Part shown: positions 54,038-64,000 of the stretch, piece by piece
Layout: each line of letters starts with the position of its first letter
Numbering within the stretch: the stretch's first letter is position 1
DNA from: Loripinus fragilis
Lineage: Eukaryota > Mollusca > Bivalvia > Lucinida > Lucinidae
Assembly (NCBI GenBank): GCA_964019695.1
Contig: OZ026525.1
Span: forward strand, 93,033,779 to 93,097,778
Reading direction: 5' to 3'
Length of the DNA stretch: 64,000 bases
Notes under the pieces: generated by a model
What the model saw: only the letters and a program-made list of their open reading frames with translations
The model's database searches: none
What the model was told of the DNA's origin: nothing
Made by a program: the position numbers and the translations under genes

Positions 54038-54865
54038 ATAATGCGCAGTCGATGGGGCGCCATCGCAAATCCCCACGCTAAAGTTTAGACCCCCCAGCAC
54101 CCCAAGTCCCACCCCTGAGGCATGGTCCTGGCAACAGAATGAAAATTCTGTTCAATATGTTTTCCATCTTTTATTTGTGAGAATACACGCAAAGTTTGGT
54201 ATAAAAATTGAAATTGACATGGTAACCGAAATTTGACCTTTTGACCTCACCTCAAGGTCACCAGTTTGACCCTAGGATAAAAAGTTTAGTTGTATTTTGT
54301 TCTGCTCGTCATTCCCGTTGTTTTAATATGCCGCATGACCATGTTTGAAAAAAAAATTGACCCCCTGGGCACCCTAGCGCCCCAAAGTCCCACCCCTGGG
54401 GCATGACGAAGATGACAGAAGGAAATTCCCATCTGATATGTTTTGTATCTTTCATTTGTACAAACACACAAAGTTTTGGTATAAAAATCTTTGAAATTGA
54501 CATGTTTACCAAAATTAATGACATTTGACCTTTTGACCTCAACCCAAGGTCACCAGTTTGACCCTAGGATGAAAATTTTACTTGCATTCTGTTCTGCTTG
54601 TCATCCCGTCGATTTGATATGGCACATGACCATGTTTGGAAAAAATGACCCCCTCGGCATCCCCAGCGCCCAAAAGTCTGACCTCTTGGGCATGACCCAG
54701 GCTTTGTATCTTTCATTTGTCAGAACAAACGCAAAGTTTGGTATAAAAATCATTGAAATTGATTTTGTAATTGAAATTAAATGATATTTGACCTTTTGAC
54801 CCCTCCCCAGGGCACAAGTGGGAGGGGACAAAAACAATTTGCCGTTGCACGCCTCTACAAGTGAG
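54038..54865 (-). mobile_element. Helitron-like tandem-repeat element, inverted, 5' part replaced
   Basis: Read on the minus strand it ends in the same 3' structure as 56610-57922 (AAATCC, GCGATGGCGCCCCATCGAC, TGCGCATT), but CTAG has decayed. The ~235-bp body units (CCAAGTCCCACCCCTGxGGC, TTTGACCTTTTGACCTC, CAxAAGTTTGGTATAAAAAT) match those of 56610-57922 in opposite direction. It merges at about 54865 with the neighbouring family. Confidence 0.65.
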
Positions 54866-56240
54866 TAACTCACACACAAAATTTGGTTGAATTTCGTCCA
54901 ACGGTTTGGGAGTAGATAGCTCTGTCGGCCCTCCTGATCGGTGGAGCAGAACCATTAATGCAATTTCGAAAGAGGGCATCATGGGGAACATTCATGTGAA
55001 GTTATATGAAATAGGCCAATGGTTCAGGAGGAGATGTCGTTTAAAGACATATCTTATCTAGAGCTCTGTTGGAAGAAGGCATCATGAGGAACAATCCTGT
55101 GAAATTATTTTGAATTTGGACCAGTGGTTAAGGAGGTAATGCTGTTCACAGGTATTTCTTATCTGGAGCTCTGAAAGCCCTTTTGTTCAGCGGAGGGTAA
55201 CCATTTGTGCAATTTTGGTAGAGGATATCATGAGGAACAATTCTGTGAAATTATTTTCAATTTGGGTCAGTGGTTCAGGAAAAGATGTTGTTTAAAAGAT
55301 ATCTTATCTGGAGCTCTGGTGGCCCTCCTGTTTGGTGGAGTGGAGCCATTTAAGCATTTTTGAAAGAGGGTATCATGGGGTACATTTATGCGATGTTATT
55401 TTGAATTTGGACAAGTTGTCCAGGAGGAGATGCGTTTAAAAGATATTTCTTAGTAGGAGCTCTGAGAGCCCCTTTGTTCAGCAGACCCAAATCATTTGTG
55501 CAATTTTGGCAGAAGCCATCATGAGAAAAAATTCTGTGAAATTATTTTCAATTTTGGTTATTAGTTCAGGGGAAGATACCGTTTATAAGATTTCTAATCT
55601 GGAGCTTTGGTGGCCCTCCTGTACAGTGGAACGGAACCATTTATGCAATTCTGCAAGAGGGTATCATGGGGTACATTTATATGAAGTTATTTTGAATTTG
55701 GATCAGTGGTTCAGGAGGAGATGTCGTTTAAATATATTTTAGCTCTGGCGGTCCTTTTGTTCATGGGAGTGGAACCATTTGTGCAATTTTGGTAGAAGGC
55801 ATCATGAGGAACGATTCTGTGATTTCTTCTTTGAATTTTAAACAGTGGTTCAAGAGGAGATGTCGTTTAAAAGATTTTTATCTGGAGCTCTGGTGGCCCT
55901 TTTGTTCGGAGTGCAATTTTGGTAGAGGGCATTATGAGGACCAATTCTGTGAAATTATTTCGAAATTGGGCCAGTGGTACAATAGGATATGTCTTTTAAA
56001 AATTTTCTTATCTGGAGCTCTGGCAGCCCTCATGTTCAGTGGAGCAGAACCATTTATGCAATTTAGAAAGAGGGCATCATGGGAAACATTCATGTGAAGT
56101 TATATGAAATTAGGACCAGTGGTTCAGGAGGAGATGTCATTTAAAGAAAAAGGTAACGGACGGACGAACATCGGACGAATGATGATGGATAACCGAATAC
56201 AATACCTCACCTTGAGATTCGGCTCAGGTGAGCTAAAATG
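54866..56240 (-). repeat. Inverted member of the AGCTCACCTGAGCC tandem-repeat family
   Basis: On the minus strand it starts at 56236 with TTTTAGCTCACCTGAGCCGA, then a CCGTCCGT word. Body repeats carry GGTTCAGGAGGAGATGTCGT, GGTGGCCCTCCTGTT and GAGGGCATCATGGGGAACAT (plus-strand reading) at a ~165-bp period, about eight units. It is the mirror of 16344-18056. The short open frames are repeat translations. Confidence 0.75.
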
Positions 56241-56609
56241 CGTAGGGATAATCAACATTAAACGATGTGCAGAGTGCAAGAGCCATATATCTTGCTTTCA
56301 TACCTTTTGAGATATTTCCATTGGAACTTTGTCAGTCACAAAATAGAGTCTCAATCGTGTTGGCTATATAACTTTAAAGTCATTGTAGCTAGCATCATGA
56401 AACTTCATATAAATATCAACCGTCATTAGACAACGTGCAGATGGTAAGAACCATAACTCTAGCTTTTATACCTTTTGAGGTATTTCCCTTGGAACTTTGG
56501 CCATCAATAAATTATGTCTCAAGCGTGTCCGTTCTAGAACTTTAGAACGATTCAAGCTAGGATCATGAAACTTCACACAGATATCAACCAGTTTTAGTCG
56601 ACGTGCTTA
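56241..56609. repeat. ~140-bp tandem repeat hosting the Helitron-like insertion
   Basis: A TACCTTTTGAGxTATTTCC block and the TGGAACTTTGxCxxTCA, GTCTCAAxCGTGT and ATCATGAAACTTCA words recur at about 56300, 56470 and, after the inserted element, 57930. The array is continuous across 56610-57922 if that element is removed. Confidence 0.6.
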
Positions 56610-57922
56610 TCCCCACGCTTTTTTAAAAAAAAGCAAAGGGGATATTGTTATCGCCTCCGTCCGTCCGTCCGTTATGCTATCTCCTCCTAAACCATTTGAC
56701 GAAATTCAACCAAATTTGGTGTGTGAGTTACTCTCATGAATGGGGCGCGCAACGGAATTTTTTTTTATTCTTGGCCCCTACCCCTGGGGCCTGGGGAGGG
56801 GTCAAAAGGTCAAATATCATTTAATTGCAATAACAAAGTCAATTTCAAAGATTTTTATACCATACTTTGTGTGTGAACTCACAAATGAAAGATACAAAAC
56901 ACATCAGACGGGATTTTTATTCTGTCACCTCGGTCATGCCCTACGGGTGGGACTTGGGGGTGCTTAGGGGCCAAAATCAAATTACGTCCTGCTGTCTGTC
57001 CGTTTTGCTATATCCTCCTAAATCATTGGACGAAATTCTACCAAATTTGGTGTGTGAGTTTGTGAGTTACTCGCATGAATGGAGCGTACAACGGCATTTT
57101 TTTTGGCTCCGCCCCCTTGGGCCCTAAGGAGGGTTCAAAAGGTCAAATATCATTTAATTTCAATTGCAAAGTTAATTTTAAAGATTTTAATACCAATTTT
57201 TTGTGTGTTCTCACAAATGAAAGATACAAAGCATATCAGATGGGGTTTTCATTCTGTTATCTGAGTCATGCCCCAGGGGTGGGACTTTGGGCGCTGGGGG
57301 TGATCAGGTGTCAAAAAAATATTTTTTCAAACATTGTCATGTGGCATATCAAATCGACGAGGATGACGAGCAAAACAGAATGCAAGTAAAATTTTCATCC
57401 TATGGTCAAACTGGAGACCTTGAGGTGAGGTCAAAGGTCAATTATCATTAAATTTCGGTTACCATGCCAATTTGAAAAATTTAATACCCACATTTGTGTG
57501 TGTTTTCACAAATGAAAGATACGAAGCATATCAGACAGGAATTTTATTCTGTCGCCTGGGTCATGCCCCAGGGCTGGGACTTTTGGGTACTGGGGTGCCC
57601 AGGGGGTCAAATATTATTTTTTCAAACATGGTCATGTGGCATATCAAATCGAAGCGGATGACGAGCGTAACAGAATGCAAGTTACATTTTTTTCCAAGGG
57701 TCAAACTGGTGACCTTGGGGCGAGGTCAAAAGGTCGAATATCATTAAGATGTCAATTTCTAACTTTGTGAGTGTTCTAACAAATAAAAGATAAAAAATAT
57801 ATTGAACAGAATTTTCATTCTGTTGTCAGGGTCATGCCCCCGGGTGGAACTTGGGGATGCTGAGGAGTCAAAAACTTTAGCATGGGGATTTGCGATGGCG
57901 CCCCATCGACTGCGCGCTCTAG
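56610..57922 (+). mobile_element. Complete non-autonomous Helitron-like element
   Basis: The 5' end TCCCCACGC directly follows an A (TC start), and a hairpin CCCC...GCTTTTTTAAAAAAAAGC...GGGG and a CCGTCCGTCCGTCC run follow. The body has four ~230-bp units (GGTCATGCCCCAGGGGTGGG, TGGCATATCAAATCGA, AGGTCAAAGGTCA). The 3' end has the hairpin GATGGCGCCCCATC, ten bases, and CTAG (57919-57922) followed by T. These are Helitron hallmarks (established knowledge). No Rep/Hel frame, so it is non-autonomous. The several 61-104-codon plus-strand frames are the same repeat read in different units. Confidence 0.72.
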
Positions 57923-58528
57923 TTTACTTTTTGAGGTATTTGCCTTGGAACTTTGACCATCATTAAATGGTGTCTCAATGGTTCAATCTTTAAAGACAAT
58001 ATTTGGAGTACTGTCAGCAGGGCTCTGCCATATGCCAACAGAATAAATGTTTACCATGGCCATCCTGCTACTTTGTTCAAAACCCAATCGAACACATATG
58101 CAATGTGATTTTCACGAATCATTAAATTACTTGCGTGTGCGTATTGTCTGTGCATTTTTTTAGATGCAGAAAATAGAAGTTGGACGATCTTCTTATTTTA
58201 TTAACGATAGAAAACAGGGAGATTACCTTTGAATACTTTAATTCTTATCGCACTAAAAGTGGAATGCATTCTGTTTTATGTACGTTTTTTTTTCTTCAAA
58301 AAATGGTAAATTTGGGACTTTCTCTTCTTGAAGTTTTCAACCCAAACATCGATATCTTAAATGTTATGAGTCAGTTGTCTCTGTAAATAGCCAAGCGCTA
58401 CTGGGAAACTTTGTTCAAATGTATTCCAAAGTATTTATTTTATTTTTAAGAAAATGCCAAAACAAAAGTGCATGCGTTAGAAGATTCTTTAGGTGTAATG
58501 ATAAAGTAAGAATTGGCAAGAAAATTAC
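57923..58528. other. Intron sequence next to the coiled-coil exon, nothing recognised
   Basis: The remainder of the 140-bp tandem repeat (to about 58000), then AT-rich DNA. A 68-codon plus-strand frame shows no domain. Confidence 0.4.
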
Positions 58529-58868
58529 CTTCGTCTGATGGTATTTGTTCTGTCTGTGCATTTTGTCTTTCTAGAGATGTGATTTGTTTAGTGTGTACTT
58601 CCTGCTGCTTCTGCACGCTACTGATGTCTCTTGTAACATTACTGATATTTTCGGTATTTACTTCCAGTTGCTGTCGAACGTAATGGATACCCTCTTTATT
58701 TATTTCTTGATCTCTCTCTAAAGTTCCAACTCTAGTCTCCAGTTTACTGATCTCTGTTTTCGTTGTCTCTAGATGCTTTCTGAAGTCTGTGAGAGTTTTT
58801 CTCGTTGTTTCTTGAAGATCATAACTTTCATCAACTTTTTTCTTCAGCATTTCATATGAAGAGCTGAC
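58529..58868 (-). CDS. Internal exon encoding a coiled coil, probably upstream exon of the NACHT-LRR gene
   Basis: 340 bp read in one frame give 113 residues plus one base: VSSSYEMLKKKVDES...KHLETTKTEISKLETRVGTLER...SVQKQQEVHTKQITSLERQ...IPSDE. Heptads with I/L/V at a and d (ISKLETRVGTLE, ISSVQKQQEVHTKQITSLE) predict a long alpha-helical coiled coil and nothing else. The acceptor is CTTGTTCTTGTTTTAAG before GTCAGC (phase 0 entry); the donor is GACGAAG|GTAATT (phase 1 exit), which fits the NACHT exon exactly. Coiled coils before the NACHT domain, likely for oligomerisation, are common in invertebrate STAND proteins (family knowledge). The open frame continues a little beyond both splice sites, so it could be mistaken for a 160-codon single-exon ORF. 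No N-terminal domain exon (death, HEPN-like or other) was recognised between 58870 and 64000. Confidence 0.7.
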
Positions 58869-59831
58869 CTTAAAACAAGAACAAGGAACGATTACCTTAC
58901 TTTTCATCACATCAACACGCCCATACAATATGAGCGACTTTGAGGCTTTAAAAATGAGAAATATGACATTATTTTTATTTTACCAACAATCTTTGTTTCA
59001 GAGCATAGAGAAAAAAATGTTTATACTCCTGTGACCCCTAGTTTTATTTTATAAAAGTGGGTAAACTTTCTTTTAGTGGTTAATTCAAAAATATAATTAA
59101 ACGTTTTGAAAAATGTGATATCAGATGAAAACCATGAGAAAGTCGGTATGCCTGATTAAAAACCCACCATTGTTTATAACTATTGTTTACCTTTTAATTG
59201 GATGATGGTGGGTAGGCCTCAGACTCAATGATGATCCTGGATTAAAACATTCATCGGAGGGTTAGTGTCCGCTTCTTGTCTTTGGCTGGACCCACTGTTG
59301 CTCAACTCGAGGTTTTCTTTAGCTTTGACGCTTTGTTGGTAATGGGCCATTTGTTATGTTTCATCAAAGTATGCTAGATTGTTTCTCTTTGATAATACAC
59401 TACATAAGTCTAGAAGCCTTTTATCAGCTTAACCACTTTTTATATTTTAACAATAGCAGGACCTACGATTTGGTGCCAGTAAAATGAATTAAGCACCCCT
59501 AGTGGCTTTAGCTTCAAGTTCAAAGGTGGTGGTTCTGTTGTTGTTGTTTTGTTGTTTATGTTTGCTCCTATAGTTTGTGTTAGTTTTGTAATTGGTCATT
59601 TTTTTGTTATGAAGTACTTATTGCCCTCTTTAGTGTTGAAATCATCTTGAGAGGGAAGAGAGAGCTACTTACTTTACTTTAATTGTCTATCTAATATATT
59701 GTGACTGTTATTGCTCTTTGTCTCTTCCTCACTGTGCAGTGGGCTGGTCTGCAATGTTTGATTGTTGTATTACTTATTTGCTTTTTGTAAACTTAAATAA
59801 AGGACTATCACGATAGTATACTCAGCAACAT
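58869..59831. other. AT-rich sequence, nothing recognised
   Basis: Would be intronic if the gene continues to the right. No plausible further minus-strand exon with paired splice sites was seen. Confidence 0.4.
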
Positions 59832-59975
59832 AGCACGGGAGAAGGCAAATATCAGGAATCAAATACCAAACCTGACCCAGGACATTATATGGGAAAGTGG
59901 CAAAAGCACAAGAAAACATCTTATACAAGAGAAACAAGAGATCAGCCCTTTCCCGGCGAGTTGTCACAAGGCTGC
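59832..59975 (+). mobile_element. Diverged F1 5' fragment
   Basis: GGCAAATATCAGGAATCAAA, CCAAACCTGACCCAGGACAT and GAGATCAGCCCTTTCCCGGC follow the F1 order. Confidence 0.65.
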
Positions 59976-60024
59976 AAGGGACATACAATACCGTATGACA
60001 GACAGTTTGTCAGACAAACACAAA

Positions 60025-60562
60025 GTAAGTAAGGGGACAAAGATCAGGAACCGATACAATCAAGTACCAAACCTGGCCCAGGATACCAATGGGAAAGTGA
60101 CAAACTCACAGTTAGACACCACGAACGAGAGCCAAGAGGTCAGCCCTTTTCCAGCAGGTGACCACAAAGCACAATTAAACAGACGCGCACAAAGACATAG
60201 CAAACACAAGACAGAATAAAAAACATAAAAGATCCACAAAAGAAGTTTCACCTTGGAACGGTCAGTAAAATATTTTACTGGAGGGCTTAAACCGGTTTAA
60301 CGGCGCCAACCTCACCCTTAATTCAGATGTAGATAAAGACACATAGATATTTGGTTTCCATAAAAGACCCCTAACTTATCAAAACATCATCTCCTAAAAC
60401 ATATAAATCAAGATATAACAAGGATATAAAGCAAGGATAAGGACTCAACACTAAATAAAACTGAATACCGGATCAAAAGAAATCCAACAGGTCAACCCTG
60501 GTGGCCCGACAAACAGCCAAACCATCAGGCCCCTACCATCTCATCAATAGATAAGTCTTTAA
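60025..60562 (+). mobile_element. Full-length F1 repeat
   Basis: From GTAAGTAAGGGGACAAAGATC to ATCAATAGATAAGTCTTTAA, about 538 bp, including AGTAAAATATTTTACT and TTAAACCGGTTTAACGGCGCC. Confidence 0.85.
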
Positions 60563-60591
60563 ATCATGAATGAAAGGTTTCCCTGTCTCAT

Positions 60592-60727
60592 AGTAGGTAA
60601 GGGTGCAAAGATCAGGAATCGATACAATCAAGTACCACACCTGACCCAGGATACCAATGGGAAAGTGACAAACTCACAGTTAAACACCACAAACGAGAGC
60701 CAAGAGGTCAGCCCTTTCCCAGCAGGA
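60592..60727 (+). mobile_element. F1 5' fragment in tandem with the previous copy
   Basis: GTAGGTAAGGGTGCAAAGATC to CAGCCCTTTCCCAGCAGG, then unrelated sequence. Only 30 bp separate it from the end of the full copy. Confidence 0.8.
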
Positions 60728-62100
60728 AATTTAATGGGGTTTCTGGAATGGTAGTATCAAATTGAATATTCACAATTTAGCAGCAATTGTGGGTGATTTC
60801 AATGTTTTAACACATGCAAAAACATTTGTTTTCAAAGACTTGATTCTTTGTCTCATTTCAAAAAATTAATTATCATGATTATAGAAGTCACTGTATTATT
60901 CGATATCAATCAAAAGGTATTGATTCCAACATTCTATAAAAATAAGAAGCCAATTCAGTCATTTATTCTGGTTTGAAATATATTCTCTGGTGCCCAACTC
61001 CGTCACAACGATTTTTGGATGTTCACTGATCCATTACGAACTTCCACTTACAACTGCGACGAAACGTTTAAGACAACAATAAGGACTTTAATGGAAAAAT
61101 TGTTGGGACACTCATAAGGTCAAATAGTCATGGTAATGCATTTGTTTTATCCCTTATTGTCGATATCGTTATAAAGGTGGTAGTGGACAGCTAGCAAATA
61201 ACTTTCCTTGCTGTTAACTAAGCAATTACCATTAGTCCATGTGCCCGGAGGGGTCACCATGCACCCCCTAAAAACCCTTGGGAAGTGGTATAATATTGTT
61301 CATTGGACCCCCCTAATTAAGAATCAAGATGTTTACACTCGATATCTTGGATCCTACCCACCATTTTGGATGGATTTCAAGATAGCCAATGTGAAAAAAG
61401 GACAAAATGCCTATATGATGTAATATCAGACTCCTACCATCTGTTATGCTTACTTTTATTAGCAAAACATCTATATTTAAGACTCTAAACATTTCTTGTA
61501 TTGGAATCTTAACGTATGACCTTAACATAGTTTATTCAAGATGGCCGCCACTTTGAAGTTAAATTTTTGCGTATTTTCGCCAATATTCAGGAAAAGTTTT
61601 CATTTTTTTTATAAAACAATTTATAGTTACTTGTTTGAGTTATCATTAATTTTTGGAGATATTTTTACTGCCAGTATTGATTTAGTCTTGTAGTATGGAA
61701 GCAAAGCTGGCTGACATAAATGCCAAATAAGTCCTCTCATTGGCAGATGTTACATTCGCAATGTAATTTCATTCCTCATCACCAGAATCCTCAATTAATC
61801 ACAAAGTCATAATCTTCATAGTATTGGAAAAGCTGCATACAAGGTTTTCCTACCCATTTCAATATGTAGACAACTTTTCCTCCAGACAAACAAAAATACA
61901 CCTCTACATACATCAATCTCACTGATATTAATATTGTTCACTTGGCTTTAGTCAGATTTATCAATTATTGCAGAATACATTGTTGAAAATTTATTTTGGC
62001 GCCTCAGGATGTAACATACATTACATGCTTACAACTAACCCTACAAAACAGGTATCTGAGTAAAAAAGCCTCTTACCATACGGAGCAATAACATCTACCC
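60728..62100. other. AT-rich sequence, nothing firmly recognised
   Basis: Short frames at 61208-61423 and 61313-61528 on opposite strands overlap and show no domain. Confidence 0.4.
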
Positions 62101-63150
62101 ATCTGGGTTAAAGTATATATGCATGGAGATAGGGGTAGAGTAGGGTAGGGTATGAGTTAAGGCATGGTAGGGTAGGTAATGAGTATGATAAGGGTATGTT
62201 TTTAGGTAAGATAATAAGGTATATATGCATGGAAATTGGGGTATAGTAGGGTACGAGTTATGGCAGGGTATGAAAGGTTATGAGTATGATAAGGGTGGGG
62301 TTTGTGTTTAGGTAGGATAATGCTAATGGAATGGTCTTTACTTACCCTAGTTTCTTCCCAATCATCTACTACCCCTACTCGTAGAATCCCCTACTAATAC
62401 CTTGGACGATGTGAGTACATGTAGCTGCAAATTAGGTAGGTAATAAGAAGGGTTAGGTATAGTATAGGCATGTGTATTGATCAGGAATTTTGTATGTCAG
62501 GGTTAAGGGTAGCGTAGCGTACCTTAACCATACTCATACCCTACCTTACCTCTACTCTCACACAAATTATACCCAGATACACATCCTAAACATACATCTA
62601 CTCATACCCCTTGAATATGGGTAGATATGAGTAGGGTATTAGTATGGAGGCGTATGTACTAGTTGATTAAGTAGGATTTAATAGGGATATTGATATACAA
62701 GATAAGAAAGCGTAGGGCCTGTATTTAGCAGCAAAGCCAGACATAAGTTGGAATATGATAAAGTTTGAATAAGAATAGTAAAGTTGGGTAACCTAGGATG
62801 CAAGATTGGTTATAGTATAATAAGAATGCGACAGGATAGGAAAGGGTGTGAATATGGGTTATATTACCACATGTAATAAGTAAAGGTAGGGTTATCATAG
62901 GTAGTGGTAAATTCGGCCATGTAGAGTGAGTGATGATGGGCAATGATAGCGTAGTTGATTGGGTTGCGTAAGCGGCATAGGGTAGTACAACTATGTGTAA
63001 CTAAGGATAAGAGTAGGACAGCCATAGGCTGAGGTTGTATTGTGCAGAGTAGTGTAGGAGTGGGTAAGTTAGGAGAAGCAGAGGCAGGGTGGTGTAAAAT
63101 GGAAAAGAGCAGTGAAGGGAAGGGCAAATCAATGGTCAACCAGCAAATCA
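62101..63150. repeat. GGGTA/TAGGG-rich low-complexity tract with two ~105-bp tandem copies
   Basis: 62118-62218 and 62220-62320 repeat GGTATATATGCATGGA, GGGGTAxAGTAGGGTA, GTATGATAAGGGT. A purine-rich, guanine-biased plus strand continues to about 63130, interrupted at 62340-62610 by C-rich segments (ACCCCTACTCGTAGAATCCC). The proline-rich minus-strand frames at 62725-62943 and 62864-63151 are translations of this bias. Confidence 0.6.
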
Positions 63151-63837
63151 TTCATTTTGAATCCAGTGAACACTTTCTGTCATTTGTCTCGTCTTTTTAA
63201 TAAAAAAAAATAAGAAATTAAAGTGGAGCTACAGTATTCTACTTCATATCATTTAATACGTGTTATTTCTAGGTTAAGACTAAATACACATTTATGTTTG
63301 AAACGTTTAAATTTGAGGACTCTTAAATGATAATTCAAATTTTATGGTCATTAAAACTTATCAAAGTCTGTAGTGAGGAGAATATATTTATATTTATTTT
63401 AAGAAATATCCATATAATATTGCATGTTATGTATGTTACACATTCCCAATCAGGAAAGCAAAAAATATGAAAGGAATTTCGAGTCATGTTTATATTTGTG
63501 CTTTTGGGCTATTAACACCAAATACTTTAATTTAAAACATTCAAAACGTTTCAACATATTATAAATTACTTAGTTTTGGTATGTACAGTTATACTTTAAT
63601 ACCTAAAAAATGCATCCAAAACTTATTAAAACAACAATTTAGTTAGACTACTGTGAATGTTTGGTTGTTTTAAGCAGTGTGTTATAGAAGGAAACAGATT
63701 TTAGACATACAAGGTGGATAAAGAATCCCATACTGATAACGAAAACTGTTGATTTAAAAATTGTATTGATGTTATCTATGTCAAAAATATTATTTGCACA
63801 AGGCTTATGTTGAGGCACGTCTCAGCTGATAATAAAA
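63151..63837. other. AT-rich sequence, nothing recognised
   Basis: No repeats or coding frame noted. Confidence 0.4.
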
Positions 63838-64000
63838 AAAGTAATGAGTATCATCAAGATATACCACAAACTGCAGCCATGAGGCAAGAGCTACAGGACA
63901 TTTACAGAAACAAGACATTCAAAAGACAATAAAAGTAAAGCAAACTGCTATCTCTTCCTTATCAAGATGATTGCAAAACTAGAAATGACATAAAGGCATA
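63838..64000 (+). mobile_element. F2 repeat, cut by window end
   Basis: AGTAATGAGTATCATCAAGA, TACCACAAACTGCAGCCATG, GAGCTACAGGACATTTACAG match the F2 copy at 51706 and 49732 with deletions. Confidence 0.6.

Larger units (their letters stand above)
24579..58528 (-). other. Proposed ~33.95-kb phase-1 intron of the NACHT-LRR gene
   Basis: The donor is at 58528-58527 (exon ...GACGAAG then GTAATT on the minus strand) and the acceptor AG at 24580-24579 after a CTAAT-containing pyrimidine tract. Phases match: one base from the upstream exon plus two from the downstream one makes GAT (Asp). Everything inside is repeats, decayed elements and unassigned AT-rich DNA. The link is inferred from phase, strand, order and the usual coiled-coil-before-NACHT arrangement, not from transcript data. 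An additional small exon inside cannot be excluded. Confidence 0.55.

Noticed and set aside
54286..54991. Several minus-strand frames of 61-97 codons with similar sequence
   Set aside because: They are the same Helitron-like tandem unit read repeatedly; the mirrored plus-strand frames at 56740-57747 confirm it.
62101..62340. Interstitial telomere
   Set aside because: Runs are GGGTA/AGGGTAGGGTATG without a TTAGGG array.
62725..63151. Proline-rich minus-strand frames
   Set aside because: They reflect guanine skew of the plus strand; no domain or splice context.

Overview
This is eukaryotic nuclear DNA, most likely from a bivalve or another lophotrochozoan mollusc. That is an inference from four things: a NACHT/LRR gene built from large split exons, very dense non-autonomous DNA transposons, tandem-repeat elements that begin with runs of CCGT/GTCC and end in a Helitron-like hairpin plus CTAG, and 5'-truncated CR1/Jockey-type retroposons. 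It has no bacterial-style operons, and almost all open frames shorter than about 110 codons are fortuitous.

The only convincing host gene lies on the minus strand. A long exon (21541-24578) encodes a STAND/NLR-type protein with a NACHT ATPase and a C-terminal leucine-rich array made of 240-bp (80-codon) DNA repeats. It starts at a good splice acceptor and is followed by an AATAAA signal 58 nt after the stop. A second minus-strand exon (58529-58868) encodes a pure coiled coil with good splice sites at both ends. Its donor phase (one base, G) exactly complements the acceptor phase of the NACHT exon (two bases, AT), so the two are probably consecutive exons of one gene across a ~34-kb intron. 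Further 5' exons and the promoter are outside the window or not recognised.

Layout by region. 1-1586: two head-to-tail degraded LINE fragments (minus). 1615-2215: interspersed repeat. 2901-3044: (CTAT)n. 3045-13160: an old tandem array of ~400-520-bp units punctuated by a TA-flanked mariner-type element, a head-to-head pair of a ~540-bp repeat (family F1), copies of a ~235-bp inverted-terminal-repeat MITE, a 1.1-kb TIR element and a 1.1-kb Helitron-like element. 14400-21300: more MITEs, a Tc1-like element, a tandem-repeat element with a 574-bp TIR element nested in it, hairpin-bearing foldback elements, a 44-bp satellite and a tRNA-like sequence. 21480-24578: the NACHT-LRR exon. 24579-58528: the proposed intron, holding a palindromic MITE, F1 copies, two nested large TIR-bounded segments (27865-35377 and 28423-34859), a decayed RT pseudogene (37380-38790), a tRNA-derived SINE, GA microsatellites, a 126-bp near-perfect palindrome, a mariner-like element and a 4-kb cluster of Helitron-like tandem-repeat elements. 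58529-58868: the coiled-coil exon. 58870-64000: further F1/F2 copies and a GGGTA-rich skewed tract.

The main biological interest is the immune-receptor-like gene whose LRR coding repeats appear to be homogenised at the DNA level, and a dense record of nested insertions in which empty and filled sites can be compared within one window. All family assignments come from reading motifs and inverted or direct repeats by eye. No database search or folding calculation was run.
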